A stretch of 24,394 nucleotides of DNA from Candidatus Ventricola intestinavium (GTDB lineage Bacteria > Bacillota > Clostridia > Christensenellales > Aristaeellaceae): contig DVMG01000204.1 of assembly GCA_018715105.1 (NCBI GenBank), positions 1 to 24,394 on the forward strand. Direction: 5' to 3'. Below the pieces are notes generated by a model, which was not told the origin of the DNA, did not search any database, and saw nothing but the letters and a program-made list of their open reading frames with translations. Positions 6,805 to 15,365 of the stretch are shown piece after piece. The translations under genes were made by a program, and so were the position numbers. The number at the start of each line of letters is the position of its first letter. Positions within the stretch are counted from its first letter, which is position 1.

Positions 6805-8202
6805 ATGGCAAAGGTTCAAAATGACAGGATGGACAAGATCGTCGCCCTGTGCAAGGGGCGGGGTTTTGTGTTTCCGGGATCGGAAATCTACGGCGGCCTG
6901 GCCAACTCCTGGGATTATGGCCCGCTGGGCGTCGAATTCAAAAACAATGTCAAGCGCGCGTGGTGGAAGAAATTTGTGCAGGAAAGCAAATATAATGTGG
7001 GGCTTGACTGCGCCATTCTGATGAACCGGCAGGTCTGGGTGGCCAGCGGCCATGTGGGCAATTTCAACGATCCGCTGATGGACTGCAGGGCCTGCAAGGC
7101 GCGCTTTCGCGCGGACAAGCTCATCGAGGACTGGGCCCGCGCCCATGGCGAGGAAATAGAGGCCGACGGCTGGAGCAACGAGCAGCTGGAGGCGTTCATC
7201 AGCGAAAAGAATATCCCCTGCCCGACGTGCGGCAAGCACGATTTCACCGGGATCCGCAAATTCAACATGATGTTCAAGACCTTCCAGGGCGTGACGGAGG
7301 ATGCGAGCAGTGAAATCTATCTGCGCCCGGAGACCGCGCAGGGGATCTTCGTCAACTTTCAGAATGTGGCGCGCAGCACGCGCCGCAAGCTGCCCTTCGG
7401 CGTGTGCCAGATTGGCAAGAGCTTCCGCAATGAGATCACGCCGGGCAACTTTATCTTCCGCATCCGTGAGTTTGAGCAGATGGAGCTTGAATTTTTCTGC
7501 ATGCCGGGCACGGATCTGGAGTGGTTTGCCTATTGGCGCAACGCCTGCCATCAGTGGCTGCTGGGCCTGGGCATTCGGGAGGAGCATCTGCGCCTGCGCG
7601 ACCATAAGCCCGAAGAGCTGGCGCACTATTCCAAGGCCACGACGGACTTTGAGTATCTCTTCCCGTTTGGCTGGGGAGAGCTGTGGGGCGTGGCCGACCG
7701 CACGGATTTTGACCTCAAGGCACACCAGACCATGTCCGGCAAGAGCATGGAATACCTGAATCCAACGACCGGTGAAAAGGTGATCCCCTATGTCATCGAG
7801 CCGTCGCTGGGAGCGGACCGCGCGGCGCTGGCCTTCCTGTGCGAAGCCTACGAGGAGCAGCAGCTGGAAGGCGGGGATACACGGGTGGTCATGCACCTGC
7901 ACCCGGCGCTGGCACCCTATAAGTGCGCCGTATTGCCGCTGCAGAAGAACAAGCTGGGCGAAAAAGCCGGCGAAGTGTATGACATGCTGTCCAAGCATTT
8001 CATGGTCGACTATGACGAGACGGGCTCCATTGGCAAGCGTTACCGCCGTCAGGATGAGATTGGCACGCCGATGTGCGTAACCGTGGATTTTGACACGCTG
8101 GAAACCGGCGTTGTGACCGTCCGCGACCGCGATACCATGGAACAGGACAAGGTGCATATCGATGACCTGGTGGCCTATATCGAAAAGAAAATTGCGTACT
8201 GA
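6805..8202 (+). CDS. glyS: Glycyl-tRNA synthetase (single-chain, dimeric type)
   Basis: This class II synthetase charges tRNA-Gly. The 465-residue length and the motifs LANSWDYGPLGVEFKNNVK near the N-terminus, LRPETAQGIFVNF, RNEITPGNFIFRIREFEQME (motif 2 region) and the motif 3 segment EPSLGADRA identify the alpha2 GlyRS found in many Firmicutes, not the GlyQ/GlyS alpha2beta2 form. Cysteine pairs CRAC (about residue 95) and CPTC (about 134) may bind zinc. The C-terminal third (HLHPALAPYKCAVLPLQKN onwards) is the anticodon-binding domain. ATG 6805 follows GAGG at 6793-6796. Expression is controlled by the T-box leader immediately upstream. A terminator follows at 8214-8288. Confidence 0.98.
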   Translation: MAKVQNDRMDKIVALCKGRGFVFPGSEIYGGLANSWDYGPLGVEFKNNVKRAWWKKFVQESKYNVGLDCAILMNRQVWVASGHVGNFNDPLMDCRACKARFRADKLIEDWARAHGEEIEADGWSNEQLEAFISEKNIPCPTCGKHDFTGIRKFNMMFKTFQGVTEDASSEIYLRPETAQGIFVNFQNVARSTRRKLPFGVCQIGKSFRNEITPGNFIFRIREFEQMELEFFCMPGTDLEWFAYWRNACHQWLLGLGIREEHLRLRDHKPEELAHYSKATTDFEYLFPFGWGELWGVADRTDFDLKAHQTMSGKSMEYLNPTTGEKVIPYVIEPSLGADRAALAFLCEAYEEQQLEGGDTRVVMHLHPALAPYKCAVLPLQKNKLGEKAGEVYDMLSKHFMVDYDETGSIGKRYRRQDEIGTPMCVTVDFDTLETGVVTVRDRDTMEQDKVHIDDLVAYIEKKIAY

Positions 8203-8213
8203 TGCCTGAAGAC

Positions 8214-8288
8214 GGGGAGAAGAACAGACGATGCGGCCGCGCTGCCTGCGCGGACGGAAGGCGGCTTCTCCCCGCCTTTTCTCTTTTC
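8214..8288 (+). terminator. glyS terminator (long stem enclosing an inner hairpin)
   Basis: GGGGAGAAG (8214-8222) pairs with CTTCTCCCC (8265-8273). Inside is a GC-rich hairpin (CCGCGC with GCGCGG). The 3' side is followed by GCCTTTTCTCTTTT. It begins 12 nt after the glyS stop. Confidence 0.7.
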
Positions 8289-8498
8289 ATGCTCAGGCCG
8301 GGATGTGAGAACACAAAGATGCGGGGACACCGAATAGAAAAGATAAACCGGCATGATGCCGGCTGCATCCCCGGCGAAGCGCTGTAAATCTTGCGGCCCG
8401 GCGCCCGAGGCCGAGGCGGTGCAAAGGGATTTCCATAACAAAAAAGAAGATAAAAAGCGATAAAGAGCAGGATATGGAGGATGGGAGGAAAATGCAAC
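8289..8498. other. Intergenic region with one palindrome
   Basis: No gene is supported here. A hairpin CCGGCAT/ATGCCGG (8348-8354 with 8356-8362) stands out. The stretch before 8499 is A-rich, but no promoter with good spacing was recognised. Confidence 0.4.
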
Positions 8499-8915
8499 GT
8501 GTTTGAAACGATTCTCTATGAAGCAACCATGATCATTGCGCAGATACATGAATCCATGATGCACCTCAACGACAGCTTTGAGCTTGCGCTCAGCGATAAG
8601 CAGCTGCACTTTATCGTGATGTTTGTCCTGGGCATGATCCTCTTTTTCATGGTGCATTTTGTGTTCAGGCGCCTGGCGCGATGGAGCATTACGGCCGTGT
8701 CTTTCATCTATGTGTTCACGGTGATGACCGTGCTGGGCTTCGCCATCGAGATCGGCCAGCGCATCACCGGCACGGGGAACATGGATTTTGACGACATCGT
8801 GGCCGGGCTGTATGGCGTGCTGGTGTTTTTTGTGATCTACTCGGCATACCGGCTGATCGCCTGGCTTCTTGGCATGCTTGTGCGCAGGGTCAGGCAGAAG
8901 CGTGAAAAACCATGA
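8499..8915 (+). CDS. VanZ-like family membrane protein
   Basis: This 138-residue integral membrane protein has about three hydrophobic helices. The VanZ-family layout is visible: DKQLHF at the head of the first helix, IEIGQRITGTGNMDFDDIVA before the last, then LYGVLVFFVIYS. VanZ proteins are linked to low-level teicoplanin resistance, but most family members are uncharacterised, so no resistance claim is made. GTG 8499 is preferred because GGGAGG (8483-8488) lies 10 nt upstream. ATG 8481 is in frame, but its only purine-rich site abuts it. The gene appears monocistronic, with a weak hairpin (8922-8934) after it. Confidence 0.82.
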   Translation: MFETILYEATMIIAQIHESMMHLNDSFELALSDKQLHFIVMFVLGMILFFMVHFVFRRLARWSITAVSFIYVFTVMTVLGFAIEIGQRITGTGNMDFDDIVAGLYGVLVFFVIYSAYRLIAWLLGMLVRRVRQKREKP

Positions 8916-8921
8916 GAACCG

Positions 8922-8938
8922 AAGCGCTGCGCTTTCCT
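8922..8938 (+). terminator. Weak hairpin after the VanZ-like gene
   Basis: AAGCG (8922-8926) pairs with CGCTT (8930-8934) with a 3-nt loop and is followed by TTCCTTC. It starts 7 nt after the stop. The stem is short, so termination is uncertain. Confidence 0.3.
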
Positions 8939-9040
8939 TCGCCGGGAAGATGCAGGGATGGAAGTCCTCCGGAAAAAATCAAGGCGCTCATTTTGATCAA
9001 AAAGTGGTATCATGAGGGGCAAAGCACAGGCATGATGGTG

Positions 9041-9069
9041 TTTCCATTTTCGTGTTTGTGTGCTATACT
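9041..9069 (+). promoter_or_regulatory. Probable promoter of the 552-residue membrane protein gene
   Basis: TTTCCA (9041-9046, 4 of 6 consensus), a 17-nt spacer and TATACT (9064-9069, 5 of 6) are seen. The start would be near 9076, about 78 nt before ATG 9154. Confidence 0.55.
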
Positions 9070-9153
9070 AAATCCGAGTACATAGGAAAAACCGAAATGC
9101 AAGCCGGTCGGCCGCCTGTGTTCGCCGCTACATGAAAAGGGGGAAAAATACGG

Positions 9154-10812
9154 ATGCAGAGAGAGGAAACAGCGCGGAGCAGGGAAGAGAGCCGCCTTTG
9201 GCGGATTCTGCCCTGGATTTGGCTGGGAATCGCGTGGCTTTCCGGTATTTTTCTGATGGCGTGTTTCGGCCGTACCCTGCTTGACAGCGACATGGCTTCC
9301 GAAATGGTGCTGGCCTCTCTCCTCAACCGGGAAGGGGGAATGGTGAGCGCCAACTGGTATTATTCCAATGAACTGCGTGTCTTCTGTCAGCAGCTGCTTT
9401 TCAAGCTGGGATTGTGGATTTTTCCGGATCACTGGCATGCGGCGCGCATGCTCGCGCAGGCCCTGCTTTCAGCCCTGCTGGCTGCGGCATACCTGTATTT
9501 TGCGTATGGCGCGGGGCTGCGTAAAAGCGCGCCTTTGGCAGCGGGCGTATTGCTTTGTCCGTTTGGATTCTGGCAGATGTTCTGGGGAGTTTTCGGCGGC
9601 TATTATTTTGTCCATATGATTTTTGTGCTGCTGAGCATGGGGCTGTTGGTTCGCGTGGCCTGGCCGGGAGGATCGCTTCGCCGGACATGGCTGCGCATCG
9701 CTGCATTGGCGATCGTCGGATTCTGCGCAGGGATCAACGGAATCCGGATTCTGATGAATCTGTATGTTCCGCTTATCGTGGCGGGGATGGCGGTGCTTGC
9801 CGTGCGCGTGCACAGAGCGCCGCTTGGCAAGCCGCCCCTTTGCGTGCCGGAAGTTCGCGTGTTGGCGTCCGCGGGGGCGGTGTTTATCTCCTCTGTCGCA
9901 GGCTATCTGATCAATATCACGGTTTTGGCGGCACGGTATCATTTCAGAAGCTACAATGGAAGAATATGGACCAATCTGAATGTGGATCTCCTTCTTGAAA
10001 GATGGTCGGATTTTCTGGTGCTGTTTGGCTATCAGGTGGATGGCTTTCAGCGGACGCTGAGCGGGACGGTTCCTCTCTTTCGGCCGATTGGCCTGCTGAA
10101 CGTGGCCAGCTTTGTGCTGATGGGAGCGCTGCTGTTCTCAACAGGGTTTTTAATACGCCGCCATGCGCAGCTGAAAGGACAGCATGGTCTTATCCTGGGG
10201 GTATTTCTATCCTGCATGATTGTGGATGGAATCGCATTTTCCTGCCTGAACGACAGCCAGGATGTCAACGGCGGTTACTGGCTGCCCGTTGTGCCGCTGG
10301 CTGTGGCTGTCGTATCGGCTGCGGGGCAGAACATCCCTCTTCGCCTGGCGCATGCGCGAAAGGGGCTGGCGGTCTGCGCTCTGGCCATGGTCGTCTGCTG
10401 CAGCACGGCAACGGTGATGCGGTTTATCAAGAATCCTCCGCGCGCGGACCGTCATCTGGTGGAGGTCAGCGACTGGCTGGTCGAGCAGGGCTATACGCAG
10501 GGGATTACCACGTTTTGGTATGCCAATGTACTGACAGAACTCTCCAATGGCCGTATTGAGATGTGGACGGTAAACAGCATGGAAACCCTGGAACCCCATG
10601 ATAAGCTGCAGGAGACCGACCATGTGCTGCTGCCGTCCGGCAGGATATTTGTGCTGATCAACCCCTATGAAGAGGTTTCAAGGCTGCCCTATTATGACGA
10701 GGCGCACATCGTATACGCCGATGAGGCAGGGTATCAGATTCTGGCTTTTGAGGATGGCAGGGCCTTGATCAACGCGGCGGGGGATGCGGCCGTGCCGGAA
10801 GGCGGCGCGTAA
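9154..10812 (+). CDS. Large polytopic membrane protein, possible GT-C glycosyltransferase
   Basis: The protein is 552 residues with ATG 9154, and AAGGGGG lies 10 nt upstream. It has about ten or eleven hydrophobic helices between residues 20 and 430. A C-terminal region of about 120 residues (from about 430, HLVEVSDWLVEQGY) has no membrane segment and is probably outside the cell. An acidic motif LLDSDMASEMV follows the first helix at about 45-55, the place where GT-C transferases carry a catalytic Asp. This makes a lipid-linked sugar transferase plausible, but no family was recognised with certainty. Its layout recalls the protein at 1564-2796, although no clear sequence identity was seen. 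It has its own promoter. The next gene, rimO, starts 38 nt downstream with its own ribosome binding site, so read-through is likely. Confidence 0.75.
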   Translation: MQREETARSREESRLWRILPWIWLGIAWLSGIFLMACFGRTLLDSDMASEMVLASLLNREGGMVSANWYYSNELRVFCQQLLFKLGLWIFPDHWHAARMLAQALLSALLAAAYLYFAYGAGLRKSAPLAAGVLLCPFGFWQMFWGVFGGYYFVHMIFVLLSMGLLVRVAWPGGSLRRTWLRIAALAIVGFCAGINGIRILMNLYVPLIVAGMAVLAVRVHRAPLGKPPLCVPEVRVLASAGAVFISSVAGYLINITVLAARYHFRSYNGRIWTNLNVDLLLERWSDFLVLFGYQVDGFQRTLSGTVPLFRPIGLLNVASFVLMGALLFSTGFLIRRHAQLKGQHGLILGVFLSCMIVDGIAFSCLNDSQDVNGGYWLPVVPLAVAVVSAAGQNIPLRLAHARKGLAVCALAMVVCCSTATVMRFIKNPPRADRHLVEVSDWLVEQGYTQGITTFWYANVLTELSNGRIEMWTVNSMETLEPHDKLQETDHVLLPSGRIFVLINPYEEVSRLPYYDEAHIVYADEAGYQILAFEDGRALINAAGDAAVPEGGA

Positions 10813-10850
10813 CACGGATTACGGATCGACAGGAGCAAAGGAGCGCAAAT

Positions 10851-12161
10851 TTGTCTACAACAGTTGGGCTGATCTCACTGGGATGCAGCAAAAACCGCAT
10901 TGATTCCGAGCAGATGCTTGGCGTGCTCAGGGAACGCGGCTACAGGATTGTCTCAGACCCGGCAAAAGCTGAGGTCATCATCGTCAACACGTGCGGCTTT
11001 ATCCAGTCCGCCAAGGAGGAGGCCATCTCCACGCTTTTTGAGATGGCGGAATATAAAAAGAGCGGCAGGTGCCGCCTGCTTGTGGCGACGGGATGCTTCG
11101 CGCAGCGCTATCCGGAGGCCATCCGCGAGGAGATGCCGGAGGTGGACGCCATTTTGGGCGTCAATGAATATCAGAAGCTGGATCAGGCCATCCGGGAAGC
11201 GGATGCCGGCGCGCGTCCGGTCTACATCGATGACGACGGCACGTTCTTTGAATTTGGCCGCGTGCTCACCACCCCGCCCTACAGCGCCTATGTGCGCATT
11301 GGCGAGGGATGCGACAACTGGTGTTCCTATTGCGCGATCCCGATGATCCGCGGCCGGTACCGCAGCCGTCCCAAGGAGGACATCCTTTCCGAAGTGCGTG
11401 CTCTGGCGGACAGGGGTGTGCGCGAATTCACCCTGATCGCGCAGGATACCACGCGGTATGGCACCGACCAGGGGGGAAGCAGCCGCCTGCCGGAGCTGAT
11501 TGAAGAGATTGCGGCCATCGAGGGCGTTTGCTGGCTGCGCACGCTTTACTGTTATCCCGAAAGGGTGGACGGCCGGCTGCTGGATGTCATCGCCCGGCAT
11601 GACAATGTGTGCAAATACCTCGACCTGCCGATGCAGCACATCAGCCCTCATCTTCTCAGGGATATGCACCGCACCGATACCGCCGAACACATCCGCATGG
11701 TGTGCCGCATGTTCAGGGAGCGCGGCATGATGCTGCGCACGACGCTGATGGTCGGCTTCCCCGGGGAAACGGATGCGGACTTTGAAGAGCTATTGGATTT
11801 CGTGCGGGAGACGCAATTCGGCCGGATGGGCGCGTTCATGTTCTCCCCGGAGGAGGGCACGCGTGCGGCCCGGATGCCCGGTCAGATTGATGAGGCGGTC
11901 AAGCAGGCGCGTTATGACGCGCTGATGACCCTTCAGCACGGCATATCGCTTGCACAGAATAAAAAGCGCGTGGGCACAACCTGCCGCGTGCTGGTGGAAA
12001 AAAAGCGCGGCAACCGCTATGTGGGCCGCAGCGAGTTTGAAGCGCCGGAGACAGACGGCAACATCTATTTTCATGCCGATGTGCCGTGTGAACCCGGTTC
12101 GTTTGTGACCGTGCGCATCACCGGCGCGCGGGCTTATGACCTGATGGGGGAGCGCATATGA
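10851..12161 (+). CDS. rimO: Ribosomal protein S12 methylthiotransferase
   Basis: This radical-SAM methylthiotransferase adds a methylthio group to a conserved aspartate of ribosomal protein S12. The 436-residue protein has the N-terminal UPF0004 domain with cluster cysteines at C12 (SLGCSKNR), C48 (VNTCGFI) and in ATGCFAQRYPE. It also has the radical-SAM CxxxCxxC in CDNWCSYC (about residues 154-161) and a C-terminal TRAM-type domain. SLGCSKN and PMQHIS favour RimO over MiaB. The start codon is TTG 10851, chosen because AAAGGAG ends 7 nt upstream and the next residues match the family start. The stop overlaps the pgsA start (ATGA). Confidence 0.95.
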   Translation: MSTTVGLISLGCSKNRIDSEQMLGVLRERGYRIVSDPAKAEVIIVNTCGFIQSAKEEAISTLFEMAEYKKSGRCRLLVATGCFAQRYPEAIREEMPEVDAILGVNEYQKLDQAIREADAGARPVYIDDDGTFFEFGRVLTTPPYSAYVRIGEGCDNWCSYCAIPMIRGRYRSRPKEDILSEVRALADRGVREFTLIAQDTTRYGTDQGGSSRLPELIEEIAAIEGVCWLRTLYCYPERVDGRLLDVIARHDNVCKYLDLPMQHISPHLLRDMHRTDTAEHIRMVCRMFRERGMMLRTTLMVGFPGETDADFEELLDFVRETQFGRMGAFMFSPEEGTRAARMPGQIDEAVKQARYDALMTLQHGISLAQNKKRVGTTCRVLVEKKRGNRYVGRSEFEAPETDGNIYFHADVPCEPGSFVTVRITGARAYDLMGERI

Positions 12162-12736
12162 ACGAACAGAATCCATGGAAGGCAGCGCTTGGAGCCTTTG
12201 CCTCTTTGAACCTGCCCAACCGGCTCACGCTTGTACGCATCGGGCTGGTGCCGGTGTATCTGGTGCTTTTGTGGGTGTTTCAGGATGACCCGGCCCTGTG
12301 CGTCCTGCCGCTTCTCACGTTCCTTGCCGCTTCGCTGACGGACATGCTGGACGGCAGGATTGCCAGGCGCGATCACCTGGTCACCAATTTCGGCAAGTTC
12401 ATGGACCCCATTGCCGACAAGCTGCTCACGCACACGGCGTTCATCATGCTCACCGCGATGGGGCGGCTCAACGTGGTGGCCTGCATCCTCTTCATCGCGC
12501 GGGAATTCGTGGTATCCGGCCTGCGGCTTTGCGCTGTGGAGCAGGGCTGCGTGATTGCCGCGGGGATGAGCGGCAAGATCAAGACGGTTTTGCAGATGCT
12601 GCTTGTGATGCTGCTCACCATTTCAGACGGCGGGCTGCTGGCCGGCGTGCTCACGCTGGTCACGGCGGGGATGACGCTGTATTCCATGTGCGAATATGTC
12701 TGGCAGAATCGTGCTGTGTTGGGAGGGGCCAGGTAG
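12158..12736 (+). CDS. pgsA: CDP-diacylglycerol--glycerol-3-phosphate 3-phosphatidyltransferase
   Basis: PgsA makes phosphatidylglycerol phosphate from CDP-diacylglycerol and glycerol-3-phosphate in the cytoplasmic membrane, the committed step to phosphatidylglycerol. The 192-residue protein carries the full CDP-alcohol phosphotransferase signature DG-x2-AR-x8-G-x3-D-x3-D: D65, G66, A69, R70, G79, D83 and D87. Several hydrophobic helices flank it. The N-terminal LNLPNRLTLVRI is typical of PgsA. It is coupled to rimO by a 4-nt overlap and followed by cinA after 2 nt, a common order in Clostridia and Bacilli. Confidence 0.96.
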   Translation: MNEQNPWKAALGAFASLNLPNRLTLVRIGLVPVYLVLLWVFQDDPALCVLPLLTFLAASLTDMLDGRIARRDHLVTNFGKFMDPIADKLLTHTAFIMLTAMGRLNVVACILFIAREFVVSGLRLCAVEQGCVIAAGMSGKIKTVLQMLLVMLLTISDGGLLAGVLTLVTAGMTLYSMCEYVWQNRAVLGGAR

Positions 12737-12738
12737 AG

Positions 12739-13995
12739 ATGATCGGGGAAATTGTCGCCATCGGAACCGAGCTTTTGATGGGGCAGATCGTAAACGGGGA
12801 CGCCCAGTTTCTTTCGCGCCGCCTGCAGAGCCTGGGCATATCGGTCTATTATCATCAGACGGTGGGGGACAATCCCGGCCGCATGCGGGAGGCGCTCGCG
12901 CTTGCGCTTTCACGCAGCGATCTGGTGATCACAACCGGCGGCCTGGGCCCCACGCAGGATGACCTCTCCAAGGAGATCGTCGCGGACTATTTCGGCCTGC
13001 CGATGGAGTTTGACCAGGCGAGCTGGGCCGCCATTGACGCATACTTTGCGCGCACGGGGCGGACGTGCACGCTCAACAACCGCAAGCAGGCGATGTTTGC
13101 CCGCGGGGCCGTCATCCTGCCCAACGCATGCGGCACTGCGCCGGGCTGCATGCTCCTTCACGGGGGCAAGATCGTCGTGCAGCTGCCCGGCCCGCCGGCT
13201 GAGATGGAGCAGATGTTTGACAGCCAGGTTTACGGCCGGCTCGCCGGGATGACGGGCGGCTGCATCGCCTCGCGCTATATCCGCATCTATGGCATGGGCG
13301 AATCCCAGGTGGCGCAGCTGTGCGCCCGATGGATCGAGGCGGAGGGCGGCGTGACCGTGGCCCCCTATTGCCAGACGGGGCAGGTTCAGCTGCGCGTGAC
13401 GGCACGCGCCGAGAGCGAAGAACAGGCTCTTGCCCTCGTGGAGCCGGTGGTATCCGAGATCTGCGGCGTGCTGGGAAGCAGCGTGTACGCGGTCACACCC
13501 AGCAGCGAAACCACCATGCAGGAGATCGTGGGCGAGCTGCTTGTCTCGCGCGGGCTCACAGTATCCACGGCGGAAAGCTGCACGGGCGGGCTTGTGGCGG
13601 CGAAACTGGTGGATTATCCCGGCATTTCCTCGGTGCTGCGCGAGGCGCATGTGACCTATGCCAACGAGGCAAAGGTGCGCTACTGCGGAGTCAGGCCCGA
13701 AACGCTTCGGGCCTATGGCGCCGTCAGTGAGCAGACGGCACGCGAGATGGCGCAGGGGCTGAGGAAGGAAAGCGGCGCGGATATCGCCGTGGCGACCACG
13801 GGCATCGCCGGCCCCGGAGGCGGAACGCCCGAAAAGCCGGTAGGCCTTGTGTATGTCGCCTGCGCGTGCGCCCAGGGGGTATCCGTGGAGCGCCTCCTGC
13901 TGGGAGGCAGCCGCGCGCGCATTCGTGAGCTTTCTGCGCTGCGCGCGCTGGATATGATAAGGCGGGCCGCGCTGGCGGAAACAGCGGCGACATGA
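12739..13995 (+). CDS. cinA: CinA family protein (competence/damage-inducible, nicotinamide-nucleotide amidase type)
   Basis: The 418-residue protein has two parts. Residues 1-170 are a MoCF-like domain (IVAIGTELLMGQIVN, TTGGLGPTQDD, LPGPPAEM). Residues about 265-415 are the CinA C-terminal domain (STAESCTGGLVAAKL, TTGIAGPGGGTPEKPVG), which in characterised members deamidates nicotinamide mononucleotide. The start is ATG 12739, two bases after the pgsA stop, with GGGAGGGG about 10 nt upstream. A longer open frame reaching back to 12298 overlaps pgsA and is not coding. cinA directly before recA is a classic arrangement; in streptococci they are co-expressed in competence. A hairpin begins 1 nt after the stop. 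Confidence 0.95.
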   Translation: MIGEIVAIGTELLMGQIVNGDAQFLSRRLQSLGISVYYHQTVGDNPGRMREALALALSRSDLVITTGGLGPTQDDLSKEIVADYFGLPMEFDQASWAAIDAYFARTGRTCTLNNRKQAMFARGAVILPNACGTAPGCMLLHGGKIVVQLPGPPAEMEQMFDSQVYGRLAGMTGGCIASRYIRIYGMGESQVAQLCARWIEAEGGVTVAPYCQTGQVQLRVTARAESEEQALALVEPVVSEICGVLGSSVYAVTPSSETTMQEIVGELLVSRGLTVSTAESCTGGLVAAKLVDYPGISSVLREAHVTYANEAKVRYCGVRPETLRAYGAVSEQTAREMAQGLRKESGADIAVATTGIAGPGGGTPEKPVGLVYVACACAQGVSVERLLLGGSRARIRELSALRALDMIRRAALAETAAT

Positions 13996-13996
13996 A

Positions 13997-14020
13997 GGGC
14001 CGGCTGAAGACGGCCCCTTT
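13997..14020 (+). terminator. Hairpin between cinA and recA (possible attenuator)
   Basis: GGGCCG (13997-14002) pairs with CGGCCC (14011-14016) and is followed by CTTT. The short T-run suggests partial termination, which would let some pgsA-cinA transcripts enter recA. Confidence 0.5.
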
Positions 14021-14139
14021 CGGGAGGCGGGCCTGTGCGCGTGGGCAGCCTTTCAATGGCATCAGGTGTATCAGGGATTTCCCTCGGTTTTCTAGGATCT
14101 CGCAGGGGAACAGGGTGGTTTCCCCGGAAAGGAACGAGC

Positions 14140-15264
14140 ATGGCAGCGGACAAGAGCAAAAAGGCATCCAAATCGGTGAATGTCCTGGAGGATGCCAATG
14201 AAAGAAAGCGCGCGCTGGATATGGCGCTGGCGGGCATTGAAAAACAGTTTGGCAAAGGTGCGATCATCCGCATGGGCGACCGCAATGTGCGCGACATTGA
14301 GGTGATTCCCACCGGATGCCTGGATCTGGATATGGCGCTGGGCGTGGGCGGCCTGCCGCGCGGGCGTGTTGTGGAGATTTACGGCCCCGAGTCATCCGGC
14401 AAGACGACGGTGGCGCTGCATGTGGTGGCGGAGGCGCAGAAGATGGGCGGCGTGGCCGCGTTTATCGATGCGGAGCACGCGCTTGATCCCGTGTATGCCC
14501 GCAAGCTCGGCGTGGATGTGGATCAGCTCTATGTCTCCCAGCCGGATACGGGTGAGCAGGCGCTGGAGATCTGCGAGGCGCTCGTGCGCTCGGGCGCGAT
14601 TGATATCGTGGTCATCGATTCGGTGGCCGCGCTGGTGCCCAAAGCGGAGATTGACGGCGAAATGGGGGAATCCTTTGTCGGCCTTCAGGCCAGGCTGATG
14701 AGCCAGGCTCTGCGCAAGCTGACCGGCATCATCAACAAGACCAATTCCACATGCCTGTTCATCAACCAGCTTCGCGAGAAGGTGGGGGTCATGTACGGCA
14801 ATCCGGAGACGACGCCGGGCGGCCGGGCGCTCAAGTTCTATGCGTCCGTGCGCATCGACATCCGCCGCGGGGAGCAGCTCAAGGATGGATCCACCGTGGT
14901 GGGAAACCGCACAAAGGCCAAGATTGTCAAAAACAAGGTTGCCCCGCCTTTCCGCACGGCAGAGTTTGACATCCTCTATGGAGAGGGCATCAGCCGCGAG
15001 GGAAGCCTGCTTGACAATGCGGTGGCGCTTGACATCATTCACAAGTCGGGCGCATGGTTTTCCTATGGCGATCAGCGGATCGGCCAAGGAAGGGAAAACA
15101 CCCGCAAATACCTCAAGGAAAACCCGCAGGTGGCGCAGGAGATTGAGCGCCTCGTGCGTGCCGAGATGCTGGGCAAGGGGATGCCCGCCGCGCAGGAGGA
15201 TGCATCCGAAGCGCCGGCGGATACGCTGGATGACCTGCCGCTGCTGAGCGGGGAAGACGATTGA
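14140..15264 (+). CDS. recA: Recombinase RecA
   Basis: RecA forms filaments on single-stranded DNA, catalyses strand exchange and stimulates LexA self-cleavage. The 374-residue protein has the RecA core: KQFGKGAIIRMGD, Walker A GPESSGKT at residues 82-89, FIDAEHALDP, VVIDSVAALVPKAEI (Walker B), the L2 loop region near GNPETTPGGRALKF, and an acidic C-terminus. ATG 14140 is chosen for the AAAGGA at 14128-14133 and the family-like start; an in-frame GTG at 14035 has no such support. In the 144-nt gap from cinA, no GAAC-N4-GTTC LexA box or clear promoter was found. A GGGGAA/TTCCCC stem (14105-14125) lies just before the ribosome binding site. A strong terminator follows. Confidence 0.98.
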   Translation: MAADKSKKASKSVNVLEDANERKRALDMALAGIEKQFGKGAIIRMGDRNVRDIEVIPTGCLDLDMALGVGGLPRGRVVEIYGPESSGKTTVALHVVAEAQKMGGVAAFIDAEHALDPVYARKLGVDVDQLYVSQPDTGEQALEICEALVRSGAIDIVVIDSVAALVPKAEIDGEMGESFVGLQARLMSQALRKLTGIINKTNSTCLFINQLREKVGVMYGNPETTPGGRALKFYASVRIDIRRGEQLKDGSTVVGNRTKAKIVKNKVAPPFRTAEFDILYGEGISREGSLLDNAVALDIIHKSGAWFSYGDQRIGQGRENTRKYLKENPQVAQEIERLVRAEMLGKGMPAAQEDASEAPADTLDDLPLLSGEDD

Positions 15265-15291
15265 CGCCCGAAGAGACGTTAGCGGATGAAC

Positions 15292-15340
15292 AAAAGCAGC
15301 CTTTTCTTTCCCTTTGAAGGGGAGAAAAGGCTGCTTTTTG
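15292..15340. terminator. Bidirectional terminator between recA and the CarD-like gene
   Basis: AAAAGCAGCC-TTTTCTTTCCC (15292-15312) pairs, with minor mismatch, with GGGG-AGAAAAGGCTGCTTTT (15319-15338) over a TTTGAA loop. T-runs occur on both strands, so it serves recA and the convergent minus-strand gene. Confidence 0.85.
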
Positions 15341-15365
15341 TGTTGCGGGGCGCGCTGGCGGCCTG

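Noticed and set aside
5788..8157. 789-residue minus-strand open frame
   Set aside because: It lies antisense to trmD, the Mrr-like gene, the T-box leader and glyS, all well supported. Its composition (rich in A, H, R, Q and P) is typical of a shadow frame in GC-rich DNA.
12298..12738. Upstream extension of the cinA frame
   Set aside because: It overlaps pgsA in another frame and encodes low-quality sequence. CinA homology and the ribosome binding site begin at 12739.
14105..14125. Possible SOS/LexA operator before recA
   Set aside because: GGGGAAC and GTTTCCCC form an imperfect palindrome, but the spacing and core do not match the GAAC-N4-GTTC box.
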